From Phycisphaerae bacterium (lineage in GTDB: Bacteria > Planctomycetota > Phycisphaerae > Phycisphaerales > Phycisphaeraceae): DNA of 38,774 bases. Below, piece by piece: positions 26,909 to 35,941 of the stretch. The translations under genes and the position numbers were made by a program. Location: NCBI GenBank assembly GCA_030425705.1, contig JAUHZU010000004.1, forward strand, positions 331,132-369,905, in the 5' to 3' direction. The notes under the pieces were generated by a model, which had not been told where the DNA came from, searched no databases, and saw only the letters and a program-made list of their open reading frames with translations. Position 1 is the first letter of the stretch. Each line of letters opens with the position of its first letter.

Positions 26909-26946
26909 GGCCGCCCGTCCACCACCAGGCGGCCTGTGGTTTTTAA
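26909..26946 (+). terminator. Terminator of the pseudopilin operon
   Basis: GGCCGCC (26909-26915) pairs with GGCGGCC (26928-26934) around a 12-nt loop and is followed by TGTGGTTTTTAA. It lies about 120 bp after the K-like stop and before the convergent gltD end. No U-tract exists on the other strand, so it acts on the plus strand only. Confidence 0.7.
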
Positions 26947-26988
26947 CCCCGTGGTGAACAATTCACTCCCGCCCAGCGTGCGGCCACG

Positions 26989-28560
26989 CTACCCCGCGGA
27001 GGACATCAGGTTGGCGTCCGCGTCTGTGACGCCGGGCGCGGGCAGGGCCGTGCGGCGCATCAGGTGCGCATCGATCGCGCGGGCGGCACCCCTTCCTTCG
27101 GCGATGGCCCAGACGACCAGCGACGCGCCGCGGCGAACGTCCCCCGCGGCGAAGACGCCCGGCACGCTGGTGGTGTACCGGCCCTCGGGCGTCGTTGCGG
27201 TGCCGCGGTGGGTCTCGACCCCCAGCCGATCAAAGAGCGCCGGCGTGTCGTGGCCGGTGAACCCGATGGAGAGGAAGACGTAGTCGGCGGGCAGGTCCTG
27301 CTCGCTGCCGGGGCGTTCGGCGCTGACCGCCTTTCCGGTCTCGGGGTCGGTCGACCAGTCGAGCGTGGCGACGCGGATGTGCGTGAGCCTGCCGTCGGCG
27401 TCGCCGATGAAGGCCTTGGGCAGGATGGCGTAGCGGCGTGGGTCGCGGTCGAACCTGGCGATGCCCTCGGCGTGGCCGTAGTCGATGAAGTACGTGCCGG
27501 TCGGCCCGGGCCAGGGGTGCTCGGCGTCGCGCTCATCCGGCTCGCGTTCGCGGCGGGTGATGTTGGTGATCGACGCGCAGCCCTGGCGGAGCGCGGTGGC
27601 GATGCAGTCCGTGCCCGTGTCGCCGCCGCCGATGACGACGACGTGCTTGCCCTTCGCGTCGAGGTAGTCGCCGTCGGCGAAGTTGGAGTCGAGCAGGGAC
27701 TTGGTGGACTTGTGCAGGTAGGTCATCGCCATGTGCACGCCGTCGAGGTCGCGGCCGGGAAGTTGGTCCAGATCGCGGCCGCGCAGCGCGCCGCAGGCGA
27801 GGAGCACGGCGTCGTACTCGTCGCGGAGGGTCTGCGCATCGATCGTCTCGGCGTCGCCCGCCATGCCGTGATGCGAGCAGGCATCGGTCTCCGGCCGGCC
27901 GTCGGTGATGTTGCAGTTCGTGCGGAAGGTGATGCCCTCGGCCGCGAGCAGGTCGACGCGGCGCTGCACCGTGCGCTTGTCGAGCTTCATGTTCGGCACG
28001 CCGTACATCAACAGGCCGCCGACGCGATCGTCGCGCTCGAAGACGGTGACGTGGTGGCCCGCCTTGTTGAGCTGGTCCGCCGCGGCGAGCCCGGCCGGGC
28101 CCGAGCCGACAACGGCGACGCGCTTGCCCGTGCGCTCCTTCGGCGGGCGGGGCTGGACCCAGCCCTCCTCGAACGCCTTGTCGATGATCGCGCACTCGAT
28201 GGACTTGATCGTCACCGGCGGGTCGCTGATACCCAGGACACACGCGCTCTCACACGGCGCGGGGCAGATCCGCCCAGTGAACTCGGGGAAGTTGTTGGTC
28301 CGCACCAGCCGGTGATACGCGTCCTTCCAGCGCTGCTGGTAGACCAGGTCGTTCCACTCGGGGATCAGGTTGTCGATTGGGCAGCCGGTGTCGCACTGGC
28401 AGAACGGCACGCCGCAGTCCATGCAGCGTGCCCCCTGCTCGCGCAGGGTGCGGTCGCTCGCGCGCTCGTAGACCTCGTAGAAATCGTTGAGCCGGACCAG
28501 CGGCGCCCGCGAGGGCATCGGCTCGCGCTCAAACTCGAGGAACCCGGTGGGCTTACCCAT
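26989..28560 (-). CDS. gltD: Glutamate synthase (NADPH), small subunit
   Basis: Passes electrons from NADPH to the large subunit for conversion of glutamine plus 2-oxoglutarate to two glutamates. The 523-residue protein has the N-terminal iron-sulfur Cys pattern CMDCGVPFCQCDTGCPI, then ICPAPCESACVLG, an FAD-binding VVGSGPAGLAAADQL, an NADPH-binding VVIGGGDTGTDCI and the C-terminal FAD motif GVFAAGDVRRG. The length is a little above the usual 470-490. It lies 89 bp downstream of gltB, the common gltBD order. The far end converges with the pseudopilin operon. Confidence 0.96.
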   Translation of the reverse strand: MGKPTGFLEFEREPMPSRAPLVRLNDFYEVYERASDRTLREQGARCMDCGVPFCQCDTGCPIDNLIPEWNDLVYQQRWKDAYHRLVRTNNFPEFTGRICPAPCESACVLGISDPPVTIKSIECAIIDKAFEEGWVQPRPPKERTGKRVAVVGSGPAGLAAADQLNKAGHHVTVFERDDRVGGLLMYGVPNMKLDKRTVQRRVDLLAAEGITFRTNCNITDGRPETDACSHHGMAGDAETIDAQTLRDEYDAVLLACGALRGRDLDQLPGRDLDGVHMAMTYLHKSTKSLLDSNFADGDYLDAKGKHVVVIGGGDTGTDCIATALRQGCASITNITRREREPDERDAEHPWPGPTGTYFIDYGHAEGIARFDRDPRRYAILPKAFIGDADGRLTHIRVATLDWSTDPETGKAVSAERPGSEQDLPADYVFLSIGFTGHDTPALFDRLGVETHRGTATTPEGRYTTSVPGVFAAGDVRRGASLVVWAIAEGRGAARAIDAHLMRRTALPAPGVTDADANLMSSAG

Positions 28561-28649
28561 GTCGGCTCCCCCCTTCCAGAGTCAAGGCGTTGCCGGCTCG
28601 CGTCGTCGCGGGGTAGTGTTGATCGATATGCATCGGTGGGGGCGTCGTC

Positions 28650-31600
28650 CTATGCATGGCCAACCTCGGGGGCGGGCGCGAGCTGTTTCTTGCGTTGCTG
28701 GAGCACCCGCCGGTAGTCGATGGGCATGACCTTGATGAACTGGCTCTGCAGACGCGACCAGTTCTCGATCAGGTGCTCGGCGACGGTGGACTGGGTGAGC
28801 AGCATGTGTCGCTGAATGAGGCCGAGCAGCTCCATGATGTCCTGGCCGTGCTCGAGGGTTTCAAGCTCGACCATCTCGGTGTTGCAGTGGGCGGTGAACT
28901 CGCCGTCGCGGTCCCAGACGTAGGCGATGCCGCCGGACATGCCCGCGGCGAAGTTGCGCCCGGTCGGCCCGAGGACGACGACGCGGCCGCCGGTCATGTA
29001 CTCGCAGCCGTGGTCGCCGACACCCTCGACGACGGCCCGCGCGCCGGAGTTGCGGACGGCGAATCGTTCGGCGGCGATGCCGCGGATGTACGCCTGCCCG
29101 CGGGTGGCGCCGTACAGCGCGACGTTGCCGACGATGATCTGGTGCTCGGGCACGAAGCCGGCGTCGGCGGGCGGGCGGACCACCAGGTGCCCGCCGGACA
29201 GGCCCTTACCGACATAATCGTTCGCGTCGCCCGTGACGGTCAGCGACACCCCCGGCGCGAGCCACGCCCCCAGGGACTGGCCGGCGCTGCCGCGGAAGCT
29301 GAGCGCGAGGGTGTCGTCGGGCAGGCCCGTGTCGCCGTAGCGCTTGCTGATCGCGTGGGAGAGCATCGTGCCGACGGCGCGGTCGAGGTTGGTGATCGCG
29401 CCAGTGAACTCGACGCGTTCGCCGCGTTCGATCGCCGGGGCGCAGGCCTCCAGGAGCTGCCGGTCGAGCTGCTTGTCCAGCGCGTGGTCCTGTTCGATGA
29501 GCTTGCGGACGCCGACGTTCGTGCGGTGGGCCGGCGGGGTCGCGGGTCGGAGCAGCGGCGACAGGTCCAGCCCGTCGGCCTTCCAGTGCCGGATCGCAGC
29601 GCGGGCGTCGAGCAGGTCGACCCGGCCGATCATCTCGTCGATCGTCCGCACGCCGAGCCGGGCCATGTACCGCCGGGCTTCCTCGGCCACGAGGAAGAGG
29701 TAGTTGATCACATGTTCGGGCTGGCCGGTGAACTTACGGCGGAGCACCGGGTCCTGCGTGCACACGCCGACGGGGCAGGTGTTCAGGTGGCACTTGCGCA
29801 TCATGATGCAGCCGACCGCGACAAGCGGAGCGGTCGAGAAGCCGTACTCCTCGGCCCCGAGCAGCGCGGCGATCACCACGTCGCGCCCGGTCTTCATCCC
29901 GCCATCGGTCTCGAGCCGGACCCGGCTGCGCAGGTCGTTAAGAACAAGCGTCTGGTGCGTCTCCGCGAGCCCCAGCTCCCAGGGGAGCCCGGCGTGCTTC
30001 ACGCTCGTCAGCGGCGATGCACCCGTCCCGCCGTCGTGCCCGGAGATCAGGATGTGGTCGGCGTGCGCCTTGGACACACCGGTCGCGATCGTGCCGACCC
30101 CGACCTCGGACACGAGCTTGACGCTGATGTCCGCCTCGGGGTTGGCGTTCTTCAGGTCGAAGATGAGCTGGCTGAGGTCCTCGATCGAGTAGATGTCGTG
30201 GTGCGGCGGCGGGGAGATCAGCCCGACGCCCGGCGTCGCGTAGCGCAGCGTGGCGATCGTGTCGTTGACCTTGAAGCCGGGCAGCTGGCCGCCCTCGCCG
30301 GGCTTTGCGCCCTGGGCGATCTTGATCTGGATCATGTCCGCGCTGGCGAGGTAGCCCGACGTCACGCCGAACCGTCCCGACGCGACCTGCTTGATCGCGG
30401 AGCGCTTGGACATCGGCGAGCCGTCGGCGTACTGCTCCAGCGTGTAACGCCGGGGGTCCTCGCCGCCCTCTCCGGAGTTGGACCGCCCACCGATCCGGTT
30501 CATCGCCAGCGCGAGCGTCTCGTGCGCCTCCTCGCTCAGCGCGCCCAGCGACATCGCACCGGTGCGGAACCGCTTGACGATCTCCGCCGCCGGCTCGACT
30601 TCAGAGAGCGGGATAGGGCCGGTCGCCCCGCGATCCGGCGCTGTCGCGTCGCGGTCGAGTTCGTGGTCCTCGCACAAGGTCTTAAGACGCAGCAGGCCGC
30701 GCAGGGTCGAGCGGTTCTGCGCATCGTCGTTGGCGTGCCTGGCAAACTGCTCGTAGGCACCGCGGGAGTTGGTGCGCGCCGCGACCTGGAGCGACGCGAT
30801 CGCCGGCGGGCTGTAGGCGTGCTGCTCGCCGCCGGCCCGCCAGTGGTACTCGCCGGGGTTGGAGAGCTGCGGGTGGTCCTGGCCGGTGTCTTCGTGGTCA
30901 CGCCGGGGGTATGCGAGCTCGTGGCGTCGGCGGGACTCCTCGGCGACCTGGTCGAAGCCGCACCCCTTCAGACGCGACGCGGTGCCCGCGAAGCAGCGGT
31001 CGACCACCTCCTCGCCCAGGCCGAGGATCTCGAAGATCTGTGCGCCGCGGTACGAGGCCACCGTCGAGATGCCCATCTTGGACATGACCTTGAGGATGCC
31101 CAGCGTGATCGCCGTGATGTAGTTGGCGACCAGCTCGTCGTCGGCCAGGTGCTTGTTCTTGTCGACGACGCCCTGGTCGCGCAGCGCGAAGAGCGCTTCG
31201 GTCGCGAGGTAGGGGTTGACGGCATCGACGCCGTAGCCCAGCAGCGTGCAGAAGTGGTGCACCTCGCGCGGCTCGCCGGACTCGAGCACGAGCCCGACCT
31301 TGGTGCGCGACCGGGTCCGCAGCAGGTGGTGGTGCACCGCACCGACCGCCATCAACGAGGGCAGCGGGACGTGGAACGCGTCGGTCGCTCGGTCCGAGAG
31401 GATGACGATCGAGCAGCCATCCGCGATCGCGCGGTCGACCTCGGCGCAGACGCGGTCCAGCGCCTGACGGATCGCGACGCCGCCCGCCTCCTCCGCCCGG
31501 GCGTAAGTCGTGTCGATAGTCCGGCTGCGCCAGCCGCGCACCGGGGTCTCCGCCAGCGCGCGCAGCGCCGCCGTCTGCCGGTCGGTCAGCACCGGGTGCG

Positions 31601-33413
31601 GCAGCTTGATCCGGCCGCACTGCTCGGGCGTCGTCGCAAGCAGGTTGCCCTCCGGCCCGAGGCGCGTATCGAGCGCCATGATGCACGCCTCGCGGATCGG
31701 GTCGATCGGCGGGTTGGTCACCTGCGCGAACAGCTGCTTGAAGTAGTCGAACAGCAGCCGGGGCTTGTCGGACAGCACGGCCAGGGCCGAGTCGTTGCCC
31801 ATCGAGCCGAGCGCCTCCTTGCCGTTCTTCACCATCGGGAGCATGAGCAGGTGCAGGTGCTCGACGGTGTAGCCGAACGCGCGCAGCCGACGCAGCAGCG
31901 GCCGGTCAAACGCCTCGGTCGCCTCGTCCTGCGGGCCCGGGGCGTTGGGCCCGGGGCGCGGCGCGGGCTCCGGCGGCGCGGGCAGGTCGTCGATGCCGAT
32001 CTCGTGTTCCTTCAGCCACGCCCCGTACGGGCGCGCGTCGGTGTAGCGCGCTTTGACCTCGGCGTCGGGCACGACCCGGCCCTCTTCGAAGTCGACCAGG
32101 AACATCTTGCCCGGCTCGAGCCGGCCCTTCACGCGCACATTCTTCGGTTCCACATCGACCACGCCGACCTCGCTGGCCATGATCACACGGTCGTCGTGGG
32201 TCAGCACGTACCGGCTGGGGCGGAGCCCGTTGCGGTCCAGGCACGCACCGATCACCGTGCCGTCGGTGAACGACACGCTCGCGGGGCCGTCCCACGGCTC
32301 CATCAGGTGGGCGTGGTAGGCGTAGAAGTCCCGCTTGGACGGGCCCATCGCGTCGTGGTTCTCCCAGGCCTCGGGGATCATCATCATGATCGCTTCGGGC
32401 AGCGACCGGCCGGACATCACCAGCATCTCCAGCACGTTGTCGAACGACCCGGAGTCCGACGCCTCGCGGTTGATGACCGGGAACAGGTCGCCGATGTGCT
32501 CGCCGAAGTGGTCGGACTGCATGAGCCCCTGCCGCGCGGCGACCCAGTTCTTGTTGCCCTTGACGGTGTTGATCTCGCCGTTGTGGCTCATCATCCGGCA
32601 AGGCTGCGCGCGGTCCCAGCTCGGGAACGTGTTCGTGCTGAAGCGCGAGTGCACCATCGCCAGGTGCGAGGTGTACCGCGCATCGCGCAGGTCGGGGTAG
32701 TACCGCGGCACCTGCCCGGCGGTGAGCTGGCCCTTGTAGACGATCGTGCGCGGCGAGAGCGAGCAGATGTAGAAGCTGCCCGGCTCGACATAAAACGCGC
32801 CGCGCTGCACCGTGTTGATCACGCGGTTGCGCGCCAGGTAGAGCGCGCGGTCGAAGGCCGACTCGTCCATGCCCTCGGCGCAGGCCACGAACAGCTGCTC
32901 GATCACGGGCATCGTCGCCCGCGCGGTCGGGCCGACGTCTGCGCCGTCCGCATCCACGGGCACGGCCCGCCAGCCCAGCGCCTTGAGCCCGACCGCGGCC
33001 AGCCGGTCCTCGTACAGGCCCTTGCAGTACGCCCGCGCCTCGTCGTCCACGGGCAGGAACAGGTTGCCCGCGGCGTACCGGCCGGGCTCGGGCAGCTCGA
33101 CGCCCAGCGACTCGCGCGCGACTTCGCGCAGGAACTTGTGGGGCAGGGCCGTCAGCACGCCGGCCCCGTCGCCGGTGTTCGGCTCGCAGCCGCAGGCACC
33201 GCGGTGGTCCATGCGCAGCAGCATGGTGAGCGCATCACGGACGATGTCGTGCGACCGGGTGCCCTTGAGGTGGGCGATGAAGCCGACCCCGCAGGCGTCG
33301 TGTTCGTTGGCCGGGTCGTACAGCCCCTGGGCCGGGGGGAGGCCCGGCGCGATCCGCGCGGGGAAGCCCGCATCGGGTTGGGGTTGTCGGTCGTTATGGG
33401 CAACGTTGTTCAT
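28650..33413 (-). CDS. gltB: Glutamate synthase, large subunit
   Basis: Catalyses the glutamine amidotransferase and glutamate synthase reactions of GOGAT with GltD. The 1587-residue protein is normal in length. The nucleophile is Cys41 in NEHDACGVGFIAHL, implying a 40-residue propeptide removed to free that Cys. The FMN/glutamate-synthase domain has GGRSNSGEGGEDPRRY, ASADMIQIKIAQGAKPGEGG, HDGGTGASPLTSVKHAG and the Cys cluster CHLNTCPVGVCTQDP for the 3Fe-4S centre. The C-terminal domain has the Gly-rich helical repeats GSAGQSLGAWL and GGRVVVLGPTGRNFAAGMSGG. The start is the ATG at 33413 because the reading frame upstream to 33500 lacks typical sequence. A LysR gene lies 119 bp upstream on the same strand. 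Confidence 0.97.
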   Translation of the reverse strand: MNNVAHNDRQPQPDAGFPARIAPGLPPAQGLYDPANEHDACGVGFIAHLKGTRSHDIVRDALTMLLRMDHRGACGCEPNTGDGAGVLTALPHKFLREVARESLGVELPEPGRYAAGNLFLPVDDEARAYCKGLYEDRLAAVGLKALGWRAVPVDADGADVGPTARATMPVIEQLFVACAEGMDESAFDRALYLARNRVINTVQRGAFYVEPGSFYICSLSPRTIVYKGQLTAGQVPRYYPDLRDARYTSHLAMVHSRFSTNTFPSWDRAQPCRMMSHNGEINTVKGNKNWVAARQGLMQSDHFGEHIGDLFPVINREASDSGSFDNVLEMLVMSGRSLPEAIMMMIPEAWENHDAMGPSKRDFYAYHAHLMEPWDGPASVSFTDGTVIGACLDRNGLRPSRYVLTHDDRVIMASEVGVVDVEPKNVRVKGRLEPGKMFLVDFEEGRVVPDAEVKARYTDARPYGAWLKEHEIGIDDLPAPPEPAPRPGPNAPGPQDEATEAFDRPLLRRLRAFGYTVEHLHLLMLPMVKNGKEALGSMGNDSALAVLSDKPRLLFDYFKQLFAQVTNPPIDPIREACIMALDTRLGPEGNLLATTPEQCGRIKLPHPVLTDRQTAALRALAETPVRGWRSRTIDTTYARAEEAGGVAIRQALDRVCAEVDRAIADGCSIVILSDRATDAFHVPLPSLMAVGAVHHHLLRTRSRTKVGLVLESGEPREVHHFCTLLGYGVDAVNPYLATEALFALRDQGVVDKNKHLADDELVANYITAITLGILKVMSKMGISTVASYRGAQIFEILGLGEEVVDRCFAGTASRLKGCGFDQVAEESRRRHELAYPRRDHEDTGQDHPQLSNPGEYHWRAGGEQHAYSPPAIASLQVAARTNSRGAYEQFARHANDDAQNRSTLRGLLRLKTLCEDHELDRDATAPDRGATGPIPLSEVEPAAEIVKRFRTGAMSLGALSEEAHETLALAMNRIGGRSNSGEGGEDPRRYTLEQYADGSPMSKRSAIKQVASGRFGVTSGYLASADMIQIKIAQGAKPGEGGQLPGFKVNDTIATLRYATPGVGLISPPPHHDIYSIEDLSQLIFDLKNANPEADISVKLVSEVGVGTIATGVSKAHADHILISGHDGGTGASPLTSVKHAGLPWELGLAETHQTLVLNDLRSRVRLETDGGMKTGRDVVIAALLGAEEYGFSTAPLVAVGCIMMRKCHLNTCPVGVCTQDPVLRRKFTGQPEHVINYLFLVAEEARRYMARLGVRTIDEMIGRVDLLDARAAIRHWKADGLDLSPLLRPATPPAHRTNVGVRKLIEQDHALDKQLDRQLLEACAPAIERGERVEFTGAITNLDRAVGTMLSHAISKRYGDTGLPDDTLALSFRGSAGQSLGAWLAPGVSLTVTGDANDYVGKGLSGGHLVVRPPADAGFVPEHQIIVGNVALYGATRGQAYIRGIAAERFAVRNSGARAVVEGVGDHGCEYMTGGRVVVLGPTGRNFAAGMSGGIAYVWDRDGEFTAHCNTEMVELETLEHGQDIMELLGLIQRHMLLTQSTVAEHLIENWSRLQSQFIKVMPIDYRRVLQQRKKQLAPAPEVGHA

Positions 33414-33532
33414 GCGCGGTGGAACCGGTGACGGGCCGGGGCACGGCCGAGGGCGGCGTTGGCGATCGGGGATCGTGGGGTGTTCGGCACGGGCCGACAC
33501 CAGAAAGAGACGCGAAGAAATCGGGGCCCGGC

Positions 33533-34486
33533 TTACCGGGTGTCGGCGGTGTCGCGTCCGGCACGGCCGTCGGTTTTCCCGGCGGCGGGCGGCGCGTCGG
33601 GCGTGCCGGCACCGACCAGCAATTCATCCATGAACGCTTTCGCCGCGGGCCCAGGCCCGGCACCGCGGCGGGTGATGATGCTGATCGGGCGCGTCAGTTT
33701 CGGCGTCAATCGGACGGCACAGAGCGAACCGCTATCCACCTCGCGCTGCACCGCACGTCGGGGCAGGATCGCGAACCGGTCCGTGACCGCGACCGCGCCC
33801 TTAAGCGTGTCCAGGTTGTCGAACCGGTGCTTCACGACGGGCGTCGCGCTGTTCTCTTTCAGGTAGGCGTTGATCCGACGCCCCACGGGCAGGTCCGTAT
33901 CAAAGCCGATCATCTCCTGGCCCGACAGCTCCCCGGCCGAGACCGCGCGACGCTTCGCCAGCGCGTGATCCGGCCCACAGACCACCGCCATGTCTTCCTC
34001 ACGCAGCGGCTGCACGGTCACCTTCTTAAAGCGGTCCGGGTACGAGACGATGCCGAAGTCGACCTTCTCGTCGAGCACCGCCTGGTAGATCGTGTCGGGC
34101 TTGTCGTAGCCGATCTCCACGGAGACGCGGGGCATCTTCTTCTCAAACGCGTCGCGGGTCTCGCTCAGCAGGTCGATCCCCGAGGAGTAGATCGCCGATA
34201 CGCGCACCACGCCCTCAACCGCTTCGTCCTTCAGCCCCAGCGAGCTGACCTTGCGCTCCATCTCGTCGAACCGGCGGAGGGTCTCCTTGGCACCGATCAG
34301 GTACAGGTCCCCCGCCTGGGTCAGTTCGAACGGGCGGACCGAGCGGTCGATCAACTTCACGCCCAGACGGCGCTCAAGCTGCCCCACCCGCTGACTCGCG
34401 GCGGACTGGCTGATCCCAAACATCGCCGCGGCCTTGGAGAAGCTCCGGCAACGGGCGACCTCGACGAACAATCGGACGGTTTGCAT
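33533..34486 (-). CDS. LysR-family transcriptional regulator
   Basis: A regulator of about 317 residues with an N-terminal winged helix (FVEVARCRSFSKAAAMFGISQSAASQRVGQLERRLG) and an effector-binding domain from about residue 90 (VRVSAIYSSGIDLL, VDFGIVSYPDRF). The C-terminal tail is Pro/Ala-rich. It precedes gltBD in the same direction, and GltC of Bacillus subtilis is a LysR activator of gltAB, so control of glutamate synthase is a reasonable inference. Upstream is an AT-rich segment with an inverted repeat at 34524-34551. Starts at GTG 34498 and GTG 34507 are also possible: AAGGAG is well spaced for 34498. I use the ATG at 34486 because MQTVRLFVEVAR is the typical LysR beginning. Confidence 0.9.
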   Translation of the reverse strand: MQTVRLFVEVARCRSFSKAAAMFGISQSAASQRVGQLERRLGVKLIDRSVRPFELTQAGDLYLIGAKETLRRFDEMERKVSSLGLKDEAVEGVVRVSAIYSSGIDLLSETRDAFEKKMPRVSVEIGYDKPDTIYQAVLDEKVDFGIVSYPDRFKKVTVQPLREEDMAVVCGPDHALAKRRAVSAGELSGQEMIGFDTDLPVGRRINAYLKENSATPVVKHRFDNLDTLKGAVAVTDRFAILPRRAVQREVDSGSLCAVRLTPKLTRPISIITRRGAGPGPAAKAFMDELLVGAGTPDAPPAAGKTDGRAGRDTADTR

Positions 34487-34523
34487 CGGACCCACCACGT
34501 CCGGCACTCCTTGAATAAGAAGG

Positions 34524-34551
34524 ACTTATGTATCAATCCCAGCCCATAAGT
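34524..34551. promoter_or_regulatory. Candidate LysR operator / autoregulatory site
   Basis: A perfect 7-bp inverted repeat, ACTTATG / CATAAGT, with a 14-bp spacer lies 38-65 bp upstream of the LysR-type start in AT-rich DNA. LysR proteins commonly bind interrupted dyads at their own promoter, so this is a natural site; the classical T-N11-A core is not exact. Confidence 0.4.
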
Positions 34552-34704
34552 ATACCGCATCCAATTTCGGCGGGCAATGGAATGTCACCCACGGCGCCCG
34601 GGGCCCGACGCCGCAGCGGTCGATCGCCCGACTGGCCGGCGTGGTACGGCTTAGCCGGGATGAAAACAGATTGAAATATTTCTTAACATTTTACGAAATT
34701 ATGA

Positions 34705-34732
34705 TTGAAAGTTTTCTGAAAATAGATATCTT
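34705..34732 (+). promoter_or_regulatory. AT-rich promoter of the LacI-type gene, possibly leaderless
   Basis: The stretch 34660-34735 is strikingly AT-rich for this window. TTGAAA (34705-34710), a 16-bp spacer and TATCTT (34727-34732) form a promoter whose -10 ends six bases before the ATG at 34739, so transcription would begin at the start codon. A second TTGAAA at 34671 with TACGAA at 34693 is an alternative. No Shine-Dalgarno is present. Confidence 0.5.
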
Positions 34733-34738
34733 CTGGTC

Positions 34739-35821
34739 ATGGCCACGCCGACCAAGGTCAACCAGCAGAGCATCGCCCAGCACCTGAACGTGTCGGTGGC
34801 CACGGTGTCCAAGGCCTTGAGCAACGCGGGGGGCGTGAGTGCCGCGACGCGTGACAAGGTCATGCGGGCCGCCTCGGACCTCGGCTACCAGGCCGCAAAG
34901 GCCCGGCAGGCCGACCGCCAGGCGGGCCGGCTACCCAAGCACCGCTTCATCGGGGTCCTGGCCCGGTCGTCGTACCAGCCGGGCGTCTTCGCCGTGCCCC
35001 GCTCGTACTTCGGGGCGATCCGGGAGCTGAGCACCGATCTGAACTTCACCCTGGTGCCCCAGGAGATCCTCCACTCCAAGGACGACCACGACATCCTCAA
35101 CCCCGAGATGCAGCCCCCCGCCCTGAAGGACGGCAGCTTGTCGGGCATGCTGGTGATGGGCCAGTGGTCGGCCGAGGTCATCCGCGAGCTCAACCGCATC
35201 GCGCCGTGTGTCGTCGCGCCCTTCACCATCCCAGGGCTCGAGCTCGACCAGATCGGGCTGGACCACAATGCCGGCGTGTCGGACATCGTCCGCCACCTGC
35301 ACGGGCTCGGGCACAAGCGGATCGGCTTCTTCGGGCGGTGCCACTCGCTGTCCTGGTCGACCGAGCGGTTCGCGGGGTTTGTCAACGGGCTGTCCCGGCT
35401 GAACCTGGACTACGACCCGTCGGCGGTGATCGATATCGCCGAGGCCCCGCTGATGGAAGAGGGCCACGACGCGGCCTGGGCCGGGCACATCGAGCGTGCC
35501 CACGCGCTCACCGTGGGGGGGGTGACCGCGTGGGTCTGCTCGTCGGACTGGCCGGGCAACCAGCTCCACCGCGGGCTGGTCGCGGCCGGGCTCAGCGTGC
35601 CAAGCGATGTCTCGCTCACGGGCTTCGACGACTCGGAGCCGGTGTCGCTGGGCATGCCCCCGCTGACGACGACGTACCTGCCCCGTCCGGAGATGGGCAA
35701 GGCCGCGATCAAGCGCCTGTTCCACCGCATCAACGATCCGGACGCGGATGTCCGGCGGATCCTCTTTTCGTGCCCCATGGTCGACCACGGAACCACTGCC
35801 CCGCCGGGGGTCGGGAGATAA
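34739..35821 (+). CDS. LacI-family transcriptional regulator
   Basis: A 360-residue DNA-binding regulator. Residues 11-29 form the LacI helix-turn-helix SIAQHLNVSVATVSKALSN, followed by the hinge helix area GVSAATRDKVMRAASDLGY. The periplasmic-binding-type sugar domain spans about 68-350, with a conserved GHKRIGFFG and a late LTGFDDSEPVS motif. Such proteins usually respond to a sugar or oligosaccharide. The next genes encode PEP-CTERM exported proteins, one with an SGNH hydrolase domain, so local control of a carbohydrate-related surface locus is plausible. The ligand is unknown. The start at 34739 gives the standard HTH spacing. Confidence 0.92.
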   Translation: MATPTKVNQQSIAQHLNVSVATVSKALSNAGGVSAATRDKVMRAASDLGYQAAKARQADRQAGRLPKHRFIGVLARSSYQPGVFAVPRSYFGAIRELSTDLNFTLVPQEILHSKDDHDILNPEMQPPALKDGSLSGMLVMGQWSAEVIRELNRIAPCVVAPFTIPGLELDQIGLDHNAGVSDIVRHLHGLGHKRIGFFGRCHSLSWSTERFAGFVNGLSRLNLDYDPSAVIDIAEAPLMEEGHDAAWAGHIERAHALTVGGVTAWVCSSDWPGNQLHRGLVAAGLSVPSDVSLTGFDDSEPVSLGMPPLTTTYLPRPEMGKAAIKRLFHRINDPDADVRRILFSCPMVDHGTTAPPGVGR

Positions 35822-35941
35822 CCGCAGACGTCCCGACGCGGGCCGGCCAAGCCAGATCACATCGGGGGATGTCCACCGCGGGTAGGTCCCGCAAGAAGGA
35901 ACGCACCTTTCACTTTTCCCCTTTTCAGTAGGAGCTTAGGA

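Noticed and set aside
28656-33431. 1591-codon open frame on the plus strand, opposite gltB
   Set aside because: It mirrors gltB codon phases, is rich in Arg/Val/Asp/Gly low-complexity text typical of antisense high-GC frames, and has no recognisable motif.
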